From Patescibacteria group bacterium UBA7396 (GTDB lineage: Bacteria; Patescibacteriota; Gracilibacteria; BD1-5; UBA6164): a stretch of DNA of 40,876 bases. Below are positions 10,859 to 20,738 of this stretch, one piece after another. The notes under the pieces are model-generated. The model searched no databases. It was given only the letters and a program-made list of their open reading frames with translations, and had not been told where the DNA came from. The translations under genes were made by a program, and so were the position numbers. The first letter of the stretch is position 1, and every line of letters starts with the position of its first letter. The stretch lies in NCBI GenBank assembly GCA_002470645.1, contig DKNE01000018.1, positions 1 through 40,876 on the forward strand, given 5' to 3'.

Positions 10859-12568
10859 ATGAAAAAATATACAATACCAAAAATATTTTTCTATAACAAA
10901 ACCATGAATAAAAAACTTTTAAAAATCGAAGAAATTACTTTTTCTTTGGATGAAAATGAAGATGATGCACAATTAGAAGATAAAACAGCAAAGATTTTAT
11001 GAATCAAAAAGGAACAAATTCTTTCTTTAGAAAAAGTAAAAAGAGCACTTGATTCAAGAAATAAAAAACAAATTTTAGTAGTTTGGAGTGTTTTGGTTGA
11101 TATTTGAGATAATGAAAATTTTCTTTCAAAAGCACATCATCCAAAACTCCTTCAAAACATAAAAAGACATAAAATCAGACTTCAAGAACCTTTTGTATAC
11201 GATATAAAAAAAGTAGATTGAAGCAAAGTGAAAAAAAGACCGATAGTAGTTGGAAGTGGGCCAAGTGGATTATTTTCAGCTTTACTTTTAGCTCAAGCAT
11301 GACTCAAACCAATTATTCTCGAAAGAGGAAGTGAGGTGAATCAAAGAGTTCAAGACGTCCATAATTTTTGGACGAAAAGAGTTTTAAATATTCATTCAAA
11401 TGTACAATTTGGAGAATGATGAGCCGGAACTTTTTCTGATGGAAAACTCTATACGTTAGTAAATGATCCAAGAAGTAAATTTATTTTTTCTGAATTTGTA
11501 AATTGTGGTGCTCCTGAAGAAATTTTATATTCTGCAAGACCCCACATCGGAACTGATAGACTCAGGTGAGTAGTAAGAAATCTGAGAAAAAAAATTATCT
11601 CTTTATGATGAGATTTTTTCTTTGATACCATGATGAGCAATATCAGTATAGAGAATGGAAAAATTTCTGGAGTGTATGTACAATCAACCAAAGAAGGTTC
11701 AAGTCAAAATTATCCAGAAAACAATTTTTTTGCTACCGATGACCTTATTTTATGACTTTGACATTCAGCCAGAGAAACCTATGAAATGCTCTATAATGCT
11801 GGACTTCAAATGACACAAAAACCTTTTGCTATCTGAGTAAGAATTGAACATCCAAGAGAACTTATTAATACATCTCAATTTTGAGAATCTTGCCAACATA
11901 TCAAACTTCCAACTGCCAATTATAAACTCGTAGCTCACAATAAAGAAACTCGTAGTGTCTACACTTTTTGTATGTGTCCTGGTTGAGAAGTAGTAAATGC
12001 TTCATCAGAAGATGGAAAGCTCTGTATCAACGGGATGAGTCATTATGCTCAAAAAAATATAAATTCCAATTCTGCACTACTCGTAAATGTAAATCCAAGT
12101 GATTTTTGAAGCGATCATCCTCTTGCTTGAGTAGCATTTCAAAGATATTGGGAACAAAAAGCTTTTGAAGCCGGAGGAAGTGACGCTTCAGCTCCAGCTC
12201 AATTAGTAGGTGATTTTTTAGATGGAAAACCATCGACTGATTTTTGAAATGTGAATACTACTTTTAAACCAAGTCTTCATTTTACTTCTTTAGAAAAATG
12301 TCTCCCTGATTTTGTAGTAGAAGCTCTGAAAAAAGCACTTCCAGAATTTGATAAAAAAATTCATTGATTTGCTGACCCAAATGCTATACTTATAGCTATT
12401 GAAGCGAGAACTTCAGCTGTAGTAAGATTTTTTAGAGATGATAATTGAGAATCTAACATAAAATGAATTTATCCAACTGGAGAATGAGCATGATTTGCTG
12501 GAGGAATTACATCTTCATCGATTGATGGAATGATTATTTGAGAAAAAATTTTAGAAAAATATAGTTAA
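10859..12568 (+). CDS. FAD-dependent dehydrogenase, COG2509 family
   Basis: The protein has 569 residues from the first ATG. An in-frame ATG at 10904 would give 554 residues and fits the family N-terminus better, so the true start is open. The N-terminal domain (L-E-K-V-K-R-A-L-D-S-R-N-K-K) matches the R-x-S-x-D-A-R-K-K element of this family. The dinucleotide-binding fold follows with V-V-G-S-G-P-S-G-L-F-S-A and L-E-R-G. Next is F-G-E-G-G-A-G-T-F-S-D-G-K-L, where two glycines are UGA, and the C-terminal FAD contact reads P-T-G-E-G-A-G-F-A-G-G-I. These flavoproteins are widespread, and their substrate is unknown. No membrane segment is present. Possibly co-transcribed with the two-component system. 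Confidence 0.88.
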
Positions 12569-12666
12569 TTTATAACTTATTTTTTCTATTGTACAAATAA
12601 AAATAATTGTTTTTTAAAGATTTTTTTCTATTATACTGATTGTTTAATTAAATAATTTTACCAAGT

Positions 12667-13539
12667 ATGATACAAAAAATCTTTTTATTTTTTATAACTT
12701 TGAGTCTTTGTATAAATCAAAGTTTCGCTTATGAACTCAGTGAAAAAGATAATAAAGCACTCAATGAAGCGAAAGAAATTATTTGGAATTTAAAAGAGAA
12801 AAAAGAAACGAGTTGGTTTGAAATAAGAGTAAAAAAAATAGATACTCTTGCTTCAAAATATAAAACTGATACGAGATATTGGATGATTTTCCATGAACTC
12901 AAAAAAGAATTTGAATCAGTAATATGAGAAAAAAAACAACAAGAGTTATGAGATAATAGTTCATGAATTTGAAATTCTCAAATAAATATAACTTGAGAAT
13001 TAGAATTTTTTAATCAATATGGTGCTGATATTACTACCAAACTCGAAGTTCCTGAAAAATGTAAAACCAACTATGATTTTGTGGATGAAATAGCAAAAAA
13101 AAATGATTTCCCAACGGCACTTATTATAGCAACTTGGGGAAAAGAAACCAATTGTAATATGTACAATCCAGCAAATGGTTGGTGAATATTTCAAATCACA
13201 AGCCAATACTATGAGCCAGGAAATATTTGACTCATAGAACTCGAAAAATCGATTGAAGCATTTATACAATTTTCTAGAAATAAATGGAATTATTTTAATA
13301 CTAATAAATATCATAATTATAAACAAAGGTTTTGAGAAGAAGAGATGTATTTAAGCTACTCATCATATACTTTAAGAAATCTTAGACTTCATTCTGTTTT
13401 ATACAATGGTGTCAGTGCCAATACTACTCTTGAAGGAAATACTTTTGCCAATAATAACCTTAATCCTCAGGTAACTGGACCAAGTGATGGAATAGTAACA
13501 AGATTTTTAAAAGTTTTATATTGGAAAAATACAAAATAA
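12667..13539 (+). CDS. Secreted lysozyme-like / transglycosylase-like protein
   Basis: The protein has 290 residues. A signal peptide (about 1-21, ending S-F-A) precedes a Lys/Glu-rich helical region. The second half has P-T-A-L-I-I-A-T-W-G-K-E-T-N-C, then N-P-A-N-G-W-G-I-F-Q-I. This is the arrangement of lysozyme-superfamily enzymes: a helix ending in a catalytic Glu, then a G-x-x-Q motif. The overall domain is short and I do not place it in a named family. It would cleave peptidoglycan glycan strands outside the membrane. A poorly conserved promoter (TTGTTT, long spacer, TATACT at 12632-12637) lies upstream. Whether it remodels its own wall or attacks a partner cell's cannot be told from sequence. 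Confidence 0.65.
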
Positions 13540-13597
13540 TTTTGAAATCTTCCTCTTTCATATATAATTTCTCTGTTTATATTCTAACTTTCTAAAT

Positions 13598-14554
13598 ATG
13601 TGATTTATAATTCCTATTTTGGTTATTTGAATTCTTGTTGTGTGATGAATGACTGGACTTATTGTTCCAGCAATAGTATTAGATGTTATCTTAATATTTT
13701 TATCAGTTAAAATAGTAACTCCAAATACGGTAAAAACAGTTGAATTTTTATGAAAATATAACCGTATTTTAAGACCAGGTATCAATTTTCTCATTCCATT
13801 TGTAGAATGGACAAGACATCAAGATTTGATGAGAAAAAACTTTACTTCTAATGTAGAAAGTATTAGTTCTGATAATGTTACTGTATATGTAAGACTCAAT
13901 GTTGTTTATTATGTACTTGATAATGGAGATGATTCAAAAAACGGTCATATTTATAAATCAGTATATTCTGTACAAAATTTTACTCAAATACTTGAATCAG
14001 TAATCGATGAACAACTCAGAGCCATGATTTCGACTTTTAGTCATAAAGAAATCTTTAATAAAAGACAAGAAATTGGTGACTCTATTGAAGAAAATCTCAG
14101 AGAAAAACTTTCTCAATTTGGTTTTACACTCGACTCTATTCAAGTAAGAGATATTAAACTCGAAGCTTCTGTAATGAATGCTATGAATAAAGTAGTAGAA
14201 TCATTAAAAATAAAAGAAGCAGCTCAAAACGAATGAGAAGCAGAAAAAATTATGCAAGTAAAAAGAGCTGAAGCAGATAAAGACGCAAAAATACTTATTT
14301 GACAATGAATGGCTGGACAAAGAATGGAAATTGCAAAATGATTTAAAGAATCTGTAGAAATGATTAAAAGTGCTGATAGTACTTTAGATGGAGATAAAAT
14401 ATTAAAATTTCTTCTTGATTCTTCAAGAATTGAAACATTAAATAATATCTGAAATTCTGATAAAACAAAACTCGTATATCTCAATGAAGATTTAGAAGGA
14501 AGAGCTATGAATAAAGAAGCAAAATTAATTGCCGGAAGTGAACTTATGAGATAA
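13598..14554 (+). CDS. SPFH / stomatin-prohibitin family membrane protein
   Basis: The protein has 318 residues. The first 40 are hydrophobic and glycine-rich, with the second codon itself a UGA (Met-Gly). The SPFH domain begins V-K-T-V-E-F-L-G-K-Y-N-R-I-L-R-P-G-I-N-F, the typical stomatin opening. It continues through L-E-S-V-I-D-E-Q-L-R-A-M-I-S-T and G-F-T-L-D-S-I-Q-V-R-D-I-K to a helical Ala/Glu/Lys stretch (A-E-A-D-K-D-A) and a short tail. Such proteins oligomerise at the inner face of the membrane and organise microdomains or regulate proteases. No NfeD partner is adjacent. The lspA gene starts 39 bases downstream. Confidence 0.88.
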
Positions 14555-14593
14555 GAATCACTGAAAATTTTACACTATCTGTACTAGAAATAT

Positions 14594-15067
14594 ATGTTTT
14601 ACCTCTGAATAATTTTTCTTATTTTTATAGATTTATTTACTAAATTTATAGCAAAAAATAACCTACAAGTTCAAAAAAACTTAGTAGGTGATTTTTTGTA
14701 TTTGAAATATGTTGAAAATATTTGAATTGCATTTTCTATTCCTCTTACTGGAATAGCGTTAAAAATATTGACTATCGTTTTAATATGAGTAATATTTTGG
14801 TATTATTATACTGAAGAGAAAAAAAAGAATTCAAAATTGATAGATATAAGTTTTATCTTTGTACTTGCTGGAGCTCTTGGAAATGGATATGAAAGAGTAT
14901 TTCACTCAAAAGTCATTGATTTCATCTGACTTAAATATTTCAGTGTTTTCAATTTTGCTGATATATTTATTTCTGTATGAGTGTGTCTTTATATCCTCAG
15001 TCTTATCTTATTAAATAAAAAAGAATTATGAGCCAAAATGATAACATTTTCTGACCAAGAAAAATAA
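14594..15067 (+). CDS. lspA: Lipoprotein signal peptidase II
   Basis: The protein has 157 residues with four hydrophobic helices, the standard size. The conserved blocks are Y-V-E-N-I-G-I-A-F-S (family N-x-G-x-A-F), A-G-A-L-G-N-G-Y-E-R-V, V-I-D-F-I-G and F-N-F-A-D-I-F-I. The two catalytic aspartates are expected in V-I-D-F and F-A-D-I, and both are present. The N-x-x-D-R motif reads N-G-Y-E-R, a conservative Asp to Glu change. The enzyme cleaves prolipoproteins after Lgt has lipidated them, and lgt lies 1.4 kb downstream on the same strand. Its 3' end overlaps the next gene by 40 bases, which points to a single transcript. Confidence 0.92.
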
Positions 15068-15798
15068 AAATAGTAGATGTACTTATGACGACTGCCGGGG
15101 CATTTATTGCCTGAGTAATTGGAAGTGTGCTTTTACTTTTTATAGTATTTTTATTTGGTTGAATTATAGATATTCCTTCTCAATTTAAATGAGTCACACT
15201 ATGAATGTGATGAAATAGCCCACTTTTCCCTTTTGTATTATCATTTATAACCTTTTTTGTTTCTGTTATAGTTGCGATGGTGACATATTATTTTCTCACG
15301 ATTATCGATAGTGAAAAATACAAAAAAACTATTATTCATTTTGGGCAAATTTCTTTTTTTGCTATTATTATTTATATCATTTTTATTCCGGTATATGTAG
15401 TGGTTGGTATGAATAACTACAATGCTATTATGTATGTATTTATTCTTCATATTTTACTCTTGAGTTTTTGAGAAATTTTGATTTTAGAACTGTTAAATAA
15501 TTATAGATATATTTTACTCTGAGTGTATGCTAGTTTTTTTTGATTGTGACTGAGTGCTATCGCGGTTGTATCTATTTTTTCTCTTTTTTGAGAATGATAT
15601 GCAAAACTTCTTTCTTTACTTTTAATCCTTCCACTCTCAAATGCTTGTATGTTATTTTTTAAATGACTCTTTGATTTATTATATTATCAATATTTTATGA
15701 TTACTGGAAAGGATCAATTATGAGATATTTTTGAACAAATCAAACAAGAAGATATTGATGAATATAACCAAGCTGCCAGTGAAAGTAATTTGTACTAA
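15028..15798 (+). CDS. Polytopic membrane protein of unknown function
   Basis: The protein has 256 residues and about six transmembrane helices. It opens with a polar stretch M-S-Q-N-D-N-I-F-G-P-R-K and closes with an acidic soluble tail rich in Glu, Asp and Gln. Many of its membrane glycines are UGA. I see no catalytic motif. The first ATG of the frame lies inside the end of lspA, giving a 40-base overlap. A later start would remove the first helix. The position between lspA and an AMMECR1 gene does not reveal its job. It could be a Yip1-like or other small integral protein, but I do not recognise it. Confidence 0.7.
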
Positions 15799-15825
15799 TT
15801 TTTTATTATTTTATATAACAAAAAT

Positions 15826-16350
15826 ATGATTAATATCGTGAAACAAACACTCCAATATTTTTTAAGTAATGGAAAAATTCCTACAAAAAATGAACTCATT
15901 ATTACTGATACTTCCCTTTTACAAAAAAAAGCAACCGTGTTTGTAACCTTGTATAAAAATGGAAATATCGTAGGAAGTAGTGGAAATGTTGTAGAACTTG
16001 AAAATGATATCGTTAATGAACTCATACAAAATAGCGTCTACTCACTTCAAGATCCTAGATTTGAAAGACTTACTCTAGCTGATTTAGAAAAAGTAAAAAT
16101 AAGAATTGATGTCATCACTTCCAGAAATATTTTAGATAAACCTTTTAGTGAACTCAATCCAGCAAAAAGTTGAGTTTTAGTGATAAAAAAAGATTATTCA
16201 AAACTTTCTATTATTCTTCCAAATATTTCTCCTACACTCGTTTCATGAGCTGACTTTCCAAAAGTACTCTCAAGAAAATTAGAAGAAAATTTTAAAGCAG
16301 ATGATTTTATTATCTATGAAATTCAAACTCAAGTGACGAGTGATTATTAA
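15826..16350 (+). CDS. AMMECR1 domain protein
   Basis: The protein has 174 residues, close to the single AMMECR1 domain. Recognisable blocks are K-K-A-T-V-F-V-T-L-Y-K-N-G (family G-x-F-V-T-L-x-x-x-G), N-I-V-G-S-S-G (family L-R-G-C-x-G), S-V-Y-S-L-Q-D-P-R-F (family A-x-x-D-P-R-F) and L-E-K-V-K-I-R-I-D-V. The usual R-G-C-I-G motif with its conserved cysteine is replaced by V-G-S-S-G, so if the cysteine matters for catalysis this member has lost it. The family's biochemical activity is unsettled; in other organisms it is often encoded beside MEMO-like or radical SAM proteins, which are absent here. A terminator follows immediately. Confidence 0.8.
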
Positions 16351-16351
16351 T

Positions 16352-16382
16352 AAAAAGTTTTTCTCTTAGGAAAGACTTTTTT
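16352..16382 (+). terminator. Rho-independent terminator after the AMMECR1 gene
   Basis: An imperfect hairpin starts two bases after the UAA stop. A 7-base A-T stem (16352-16358 with 16375-16381) is extended inward by a T-T-T-C/G-A-A-A pairing, and the 3' arm ends in a T run. Confidence 0.6.
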
Positions 16383-16383
16383 C

Positions 16384-16410
16384 TTGCAAAAACTTCAAAA
16401 CTTTTATAAT
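16384..16410 (+). promoter_or_regulatory. Putative promoter of the lgt-rhomboid pair
   Basis: TTGCAA (16384-16389), a 15-base spacer and TATAAT (16405-16410) lie directly after the preceding terminator and about 30 bases before the lgt ATG. The same hexamers and spacer recur upstream of the DUF4012 gene. Confidence 0.45.
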
Positions 16411-16440
16411 ATATCTGACTTTACTTTTTGAAATATTTTC

Positions 16441-17196
16441 ATGACAATTTTTGAAATAAATATTTTTTGATTTACTCTCTCGCCGACCTATTATGGACTT
16501 ATGTACGCACTTTGATTTATAGCTTGATATTATTATATTCTCAAGAAAAATATCATCAAAAAAGAAGAACTCGAAAGTCTCTTTTTTTACGTATTTCTAT
16601 GAGTAGTTTTATGAGGAAGAATATGATATATTCTCTTTTATGATTTTTCTACTTATATAGAAACCCCACTTTCTATATTAAAAGTTTGGGAATGATGAAT
16701 GAGTTTTCACGGATGATTTTTAGGGGTCGTATGAAGTGTATTTCTTTTTGCAAGAAAATATAATATAAGCTTTTGGAAAATTATTGATGAGTTAGCTGTT
16801 ATTGTTCCAGTTTGAATTTGACTGGGGAGAATAGGAAATTATCTCAATAAAGAGCTTTTATGATTTGCTCAATATACAGGAGCTTTTGCAGTTGAAAAAA
16901 ATGGAATATCATATTTTCCTTCTCCTCTTTTAGAAGCTGTTTTAGAAGGATTTGTATTGCTTATTCTCCTATATTTTATCAATAAATATAAAACTTTCTT
17001 CTGACAAACTTCGGCATATTTTTTAATTTTTTATGGAAGTTTTAGAACTATAGTGGAATTATTTTTTAGAACTCCCGATGCTCATATTTGATATATTATG
17101 TGATTTTTGACATTGGGAAGTCTTTTAAGTATCCCAATGATACTGGTATGAATTATTTTACTTTTTATTTTAAGAAAAAATGTGACTCACTATTAG
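16441..17196 (+). CDS. lgt: Prolipoprotein diacylglyceryl transferase
   Basis: The protein has 251 residues and about seven membrane helices, a little shorter than the usual 260-290. Signature blocks are P-T-Y-Y-G-L-M-Y-A-L-G, G-G-R-I-G-Y-I-L-F-Y-D, W-E-G-G-M-S-F-H-G-G (family G-G-M-S-F-H-G-G) and the Lgt signature I-G-L-G-R-I-G-N-Y-L-N. The enzyme moves diacylglycerol from phosphatidylglycerol to the lipobox cysteine of prolipoproteins. LspA then cleaves them, and its gene is nearby. The stop codon UAG lies 17 bases inside the next gene, so translation is probably coupled. Glycines encoded by UGA occur inside the signature itself, which supports the code-25 reading. Confidence 0.94.
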
Positions 17197-17722
17197 TAAT
17201 GCTCTTATCATCATCAGTGCTATATTTACCTTAGTTTGAGTACAACAAACGGAGCTCAGTAGCATATTTGGAATGAGTCATCTTTTTTTACTTCAAGGAG
17301 ATTATTTAAGACTCGCTATTCAATTTTGTATGTATAGTTTTTTACACTGAGGAATACTTCATCTTCTATTTAATAGTATGTTTTTATATTTTTTCTGAAA
17401 TCAATTAGAAAATAAAATTTGAAAAAAATGGTTTTTATTTTTCTTTTTATGAACGACTCTTTTTAATGGAATAGCGCTCCTTGTTTTTACGCAAATAGGA
17501 ACAGTTACTATCTGAATTAGTGGATTTGCACTCGCAATACTTTCTTTTTATACTCTTCTCCTCTATGAAAGAAAAGACCCAGAATACAAATGATGAATCA
17601 CAGCTTTAATCATCAATATCCTCATAGGTTTGAGTGCTCAAGTCAGTTTTATCGGTCATCTTTTTGGAGCTATTTTTTGAGGTATTTTTTATTTTATATA
17701 TAGATTGCTCAGTAAAAAATAA
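17180..17722 (+). CDS. Rhomboid family intramembrane serine protease
   Basis: The protein has 180 residues and six hydrophobic helices. It has the rhomboid landmarks F-L-H-G-G-I-L-H-L-L-F-N-S-M (family H-x-x-x-x-H-x-x-x-N), the catalytic G-I-S-G-F (the first Gly is UGA, Ser is the nucleophile) and the catalytic His in F-I-G-H-L-F-G-A-I-F-G-G. The start is an ATG followed at once by UGA, overlapping the end of lgt by 17 bases. The alternative GTG one codon downstream lies in another frame and stops quickly. Rhomboids cut single-span membrane proteins. The substrate is unknown. The convergent gene on the other side is a prepilin-like surface protein, but a functional link is speculation. Confidence 0.88.
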
Positions 17723-17756
17723 AAAACTTCTTTGATATAACAAAGAAGTTTTTTTG
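17721..17756. terminator. Bidirectional terminator between rhomboid and adhesin genes
   Basis: A 14-base perfect stem (17721-17734 with 17741-17754), a 6-base loop, and A6/T7 flanks. It begins within the rhomboid UAA and lies 8 bases from the stop of the convergent adhesin gene, so it can serve both. Confidence 0.75.
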
Positions 17757-17763
17757 TAAGTAA

Positions 17764-19686
17764 TTATTGTTTTGTCCAAGTATTTCAAAGTACTTTCCAA
17801 GTTCAATATACATTTTGATTTATATTTGAAAGTCAAAAAATTTTAGTACTATTTTGCCAATTAAATACGTCTAATCAAATAGAAGTACTATTATCAGATC
17901 TAAAAATAATAGTTGATATATTATTTATAAAAAATGCTTTTTCTAAAATAGTAGTAATATTTCTTCATATCGTCACACTTACTATTCAATGATTTTCAGC
18001 AAAAGCATATCTTCATATACTTTTTACACTATCAGGAATTACTACAACAGTAAGTTTATTATAATAAAAAGCAGTATCTCAAATAGTCTCTAAAGTTTCA
18101 GGTAAGATAAGACTAGTAAGCTGTGCTTGATCCCATTCTAAACAATCACTACAAGTTCATTCTCAATTAAAAGCATTATTAGCTATAGATATTACTTTTT
18201 TCCCCTCAATTTCAGATGGAACTTTTACATTTTTTGGAGAAATTTGGCTATATTTATATTTTGTAATAGTTATATTATTATCTATCACAGAATATTCAAA
18301 AAAACTTATTGGTGTTGTGTTATCAGACCATTTTGCATATAAAGTAATATTAGCATTTACTACATCAGTATTAAAATTCCATAGTGTCGTAAATTGTGCT
18401 TCTTTATACCATCCATCAAATATATATTCACTTTTTGTTGGATTGTTTGGTTTTATTAGCAATCAATTATGAGATACTATTTGATTTTGAATACTCGTTC
18501 ATCCATTTGATTCAAAAGTAATAGTATAATTTGTTAACACACATTGATTTGTTACAAAATTATAATTATCATTACATTTAAATTCACAAGTATTTTCACT
18601 TGGGTTCAATGCAAAACTAGCAAACAAACTTGTCCCAATTGGGGCTTTATTTATACTATAATTATCTCAATTATTAAAATATTTCGCATTTTCAGGAAGA
18701 TTTTCACAATTTCAAGATAGTTTTGAATCAATAGGATTTTCAGGATTTCCTCAACCACTTGAAGATGAACTAGAAGAAGATGAGTTATTTAGAATAGTTT
18801 GAGGAGTTCCATTTACTATATTTTCAAGTATATCCTTATCATCAGTTCAAAAACTTTCAAGTATATCTTTATCTTTTCAAAGTAATTTCGCTATTTCTTC
18901 TTTCTTTTTTTCTGAAGTTTTTGCATTTACTACTTCACTAATATCAATATTTTCAAATTTAGCATTTGATTTTCAAGTTTTTCTTTTTATAACATTATCA
19001 GGGGTTTTACTATTTATCTTTCCAGGAATATTATACGGAATATTCTCTCATTTTTTTATTACAAAATGAACATTATCTTTCTCATTATATAAATCACTTA
19101 CACTTCCACTATATGTATAAATTAAACTTGGTACATTTGTTAGATAATACAGATTTCCAGTAGAATACTTAATATATCATCTATAATTTCCTACTACTTG
19201 TCAGTAATAAGAATTTGCATAAGTAGTTGGAATGATATTTTGAGAAAGAGAATCAGATTCTCAAATTCCTCCGAGATTGTATTCTTGTTTGTTAGCAGTA
19301 ATTCAATATTTATAATTTTTTCCTAAAGTAGGATCAAAAGCCAGTTTATTGAGTTTAATGGCACTTGAAATATTGTCTCAGATCTCTCAAGAATACATAA
19401 TTTGAGTTCAGCTCATAGAACCAGTAAGGATATTTCCATCTGGAGAAGGAAACTCTCAAGTTTTAACAAAGTAGAGTTCTAATCATTTTTCTATATTTTT
19501 TAAGGTAGCGACTCTATTCCCATCTCTTGCATTTCAAGAGTAATTCTTAAAAGATATAAAAGCTATAGTGGCAAGGATTGCTAAAATAGTAATTACTATG
19601 ATAAGCTCAACTAGAGTAAAACCTACGGTTTTACTTAAGAAATTTTTCGAAAAATTTCTTTCCTTTTTTGTTATTTGTGTTTTCAT
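17764..19686 (-). CDS. Prepilin-like surface protein with InlB repeat and LRR module
   Basis: The protein has 640 residues. The N-terminus is a type IV prepilin/pseudopilin: a basic leader, then G22-F23-T-L-V-E27-L-I-I-V and a long hydrophobic helix. G22 is the -1 site for prepilin peptidase and E27 is the usual Glu+5. A pseudopilin-like globular part follows (A-R-D-G-N-R, then K-T-G-E-F-P-S-P). A Lys/Asp-rich region leads to a serine run (about residues 302-310). An InlB B-repeat (about 393-455; ends I-T-L-Y-A-K-W) and BspA-type leucine-rich repeats (about 470-620, e.g. A-F-Y-Y-N-K-L-T) follow. It looks like an adhesin displayed on a pilus tip or inner-membrane anchor. Its N-terminal half is clearly paralogous to that of the broken gene at 25844-27661. 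Confidence 0.88.
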
Positions 19687-19793
19687 TACTTAAAAGTTAG
19701 ATAATAAATATATTTATAGTCTAACATAAATATATATTTTTGCAATTTTTTTACTTTAATGAGTAGTATTTAATTATTCTTTTCATTCTCTTT

Positions 19794-20738
19794 TTATTTA
19801 TATTCTTGAAAAAGATGTAACACTTCAAATTCTCATTTCAGTCATCTATACAAATGGTGTATTTTAGGAGTTCCTGATCATAAAAGTAATTTTACATCGG
19901 TTCATTCTACTATTTTTTCTGCAACTTCAATACTATCATATCTTGGTGCATTATCAGAAATATAACTTTGATCGTGTTCTTCATCTATGATGATAATTCC
20001 TAAATTATTATATGGATAAAAAAGTGCACTACGAGTTCAGATAATAACTTTTGCTTGATTTTGATGAATGGATTGCCAATATTTTGTTTTTTTGGCAGCT
20101 GAAACAGTAGAGTTCAGAATAAGTACTTCCCTTCAAAAAACTTTAGTAATTCTTTCAAATATTTGGTTGGTAAGAATGATTTCTGGTACGAGTAAAAGTG
20201 ATTGTTTTCACAAATCTAAATAATGTTTAATAAGATGTATATAGATTTCTGTTTTTCCACTTCCGGTGACTCAATAGAGTAAAAATTTATTTTTTTGTGT
20301 AGAGAGAATAGTCTCATATATCGCTTTTTGAGGAATACTGAGTTCAACATGAGACTGAAAAGTATAAGAAAGAGGATTTGAGGAAGAAAAAGTGAAAGTA
20401 TTTTTTTCTATTTTTTCGATGAGATTTTTTGGAAAAAAAAGTCATACACTTTGATGGATAAGACAAAAATAATATATTGAAATCCATCTTAAAAGAGCGA
20501 TTTGATAAGTATTAAGAAAAATATCTTCACTATAAAGGGTAGTAATTTCTTTGATTTTTGTTTCATCAAAATCACTTTGTTCCATCGTGTCTAACACCAC
20601 TCAATACACTTCATTTTTTCCAAATGGAATTGAAACTACCATTCCTATTTTGAGTATTTTTTCAAGATGTTTTGGGGTTTTATAGGTAAATCAAATATCA
20701 TCAAAGCTGCGAGAAAACGGTGAAATAAGTGCAAACAT
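19794..20738 (-). CDS. priA: Truncated PriA: N-terminal domain and first helicase lobe only
   Basis: The protein has 314 residues against about 700 for complete PriA. It has the PriA N-terminal 3'-DNA-binding domain (Y-K-T-P, then G-M-V-V-S-I-P-F-G) and the winged-helix linker. Helicase lobe 1 follows: Walker A Y-G-V-T-G-S-G-K-T-E-I-Y, T-R-S-A-L-F-Y-P, the D-E-E-H-D Walker B and motif III as G-S-G-T-P. It then stops at a clean UAA. The zinc-binding cysteines and the whole second RecA lobe are missing, and no continuation is seen in any frame downstream. PriA normally reloads the replicative helicase at stalled forks; without lobe 2 it cannot be a normal helicase, but it might still bind forks. 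Its ATG shares one base with the dnaX stop. Confidence 0.85.

Noticed and set aside
12027..12233. Minus-strand ORF inside the COG2509 gene, and similar antisense ORFs at 13000-13326, 15795-16025, 31804-32262, 32812-33111 and 37539-37916
   Set aside because: All lie antisense to strongly recognised genes and their products have no family features; AT-rich code-25 genes leave long antisense frames.
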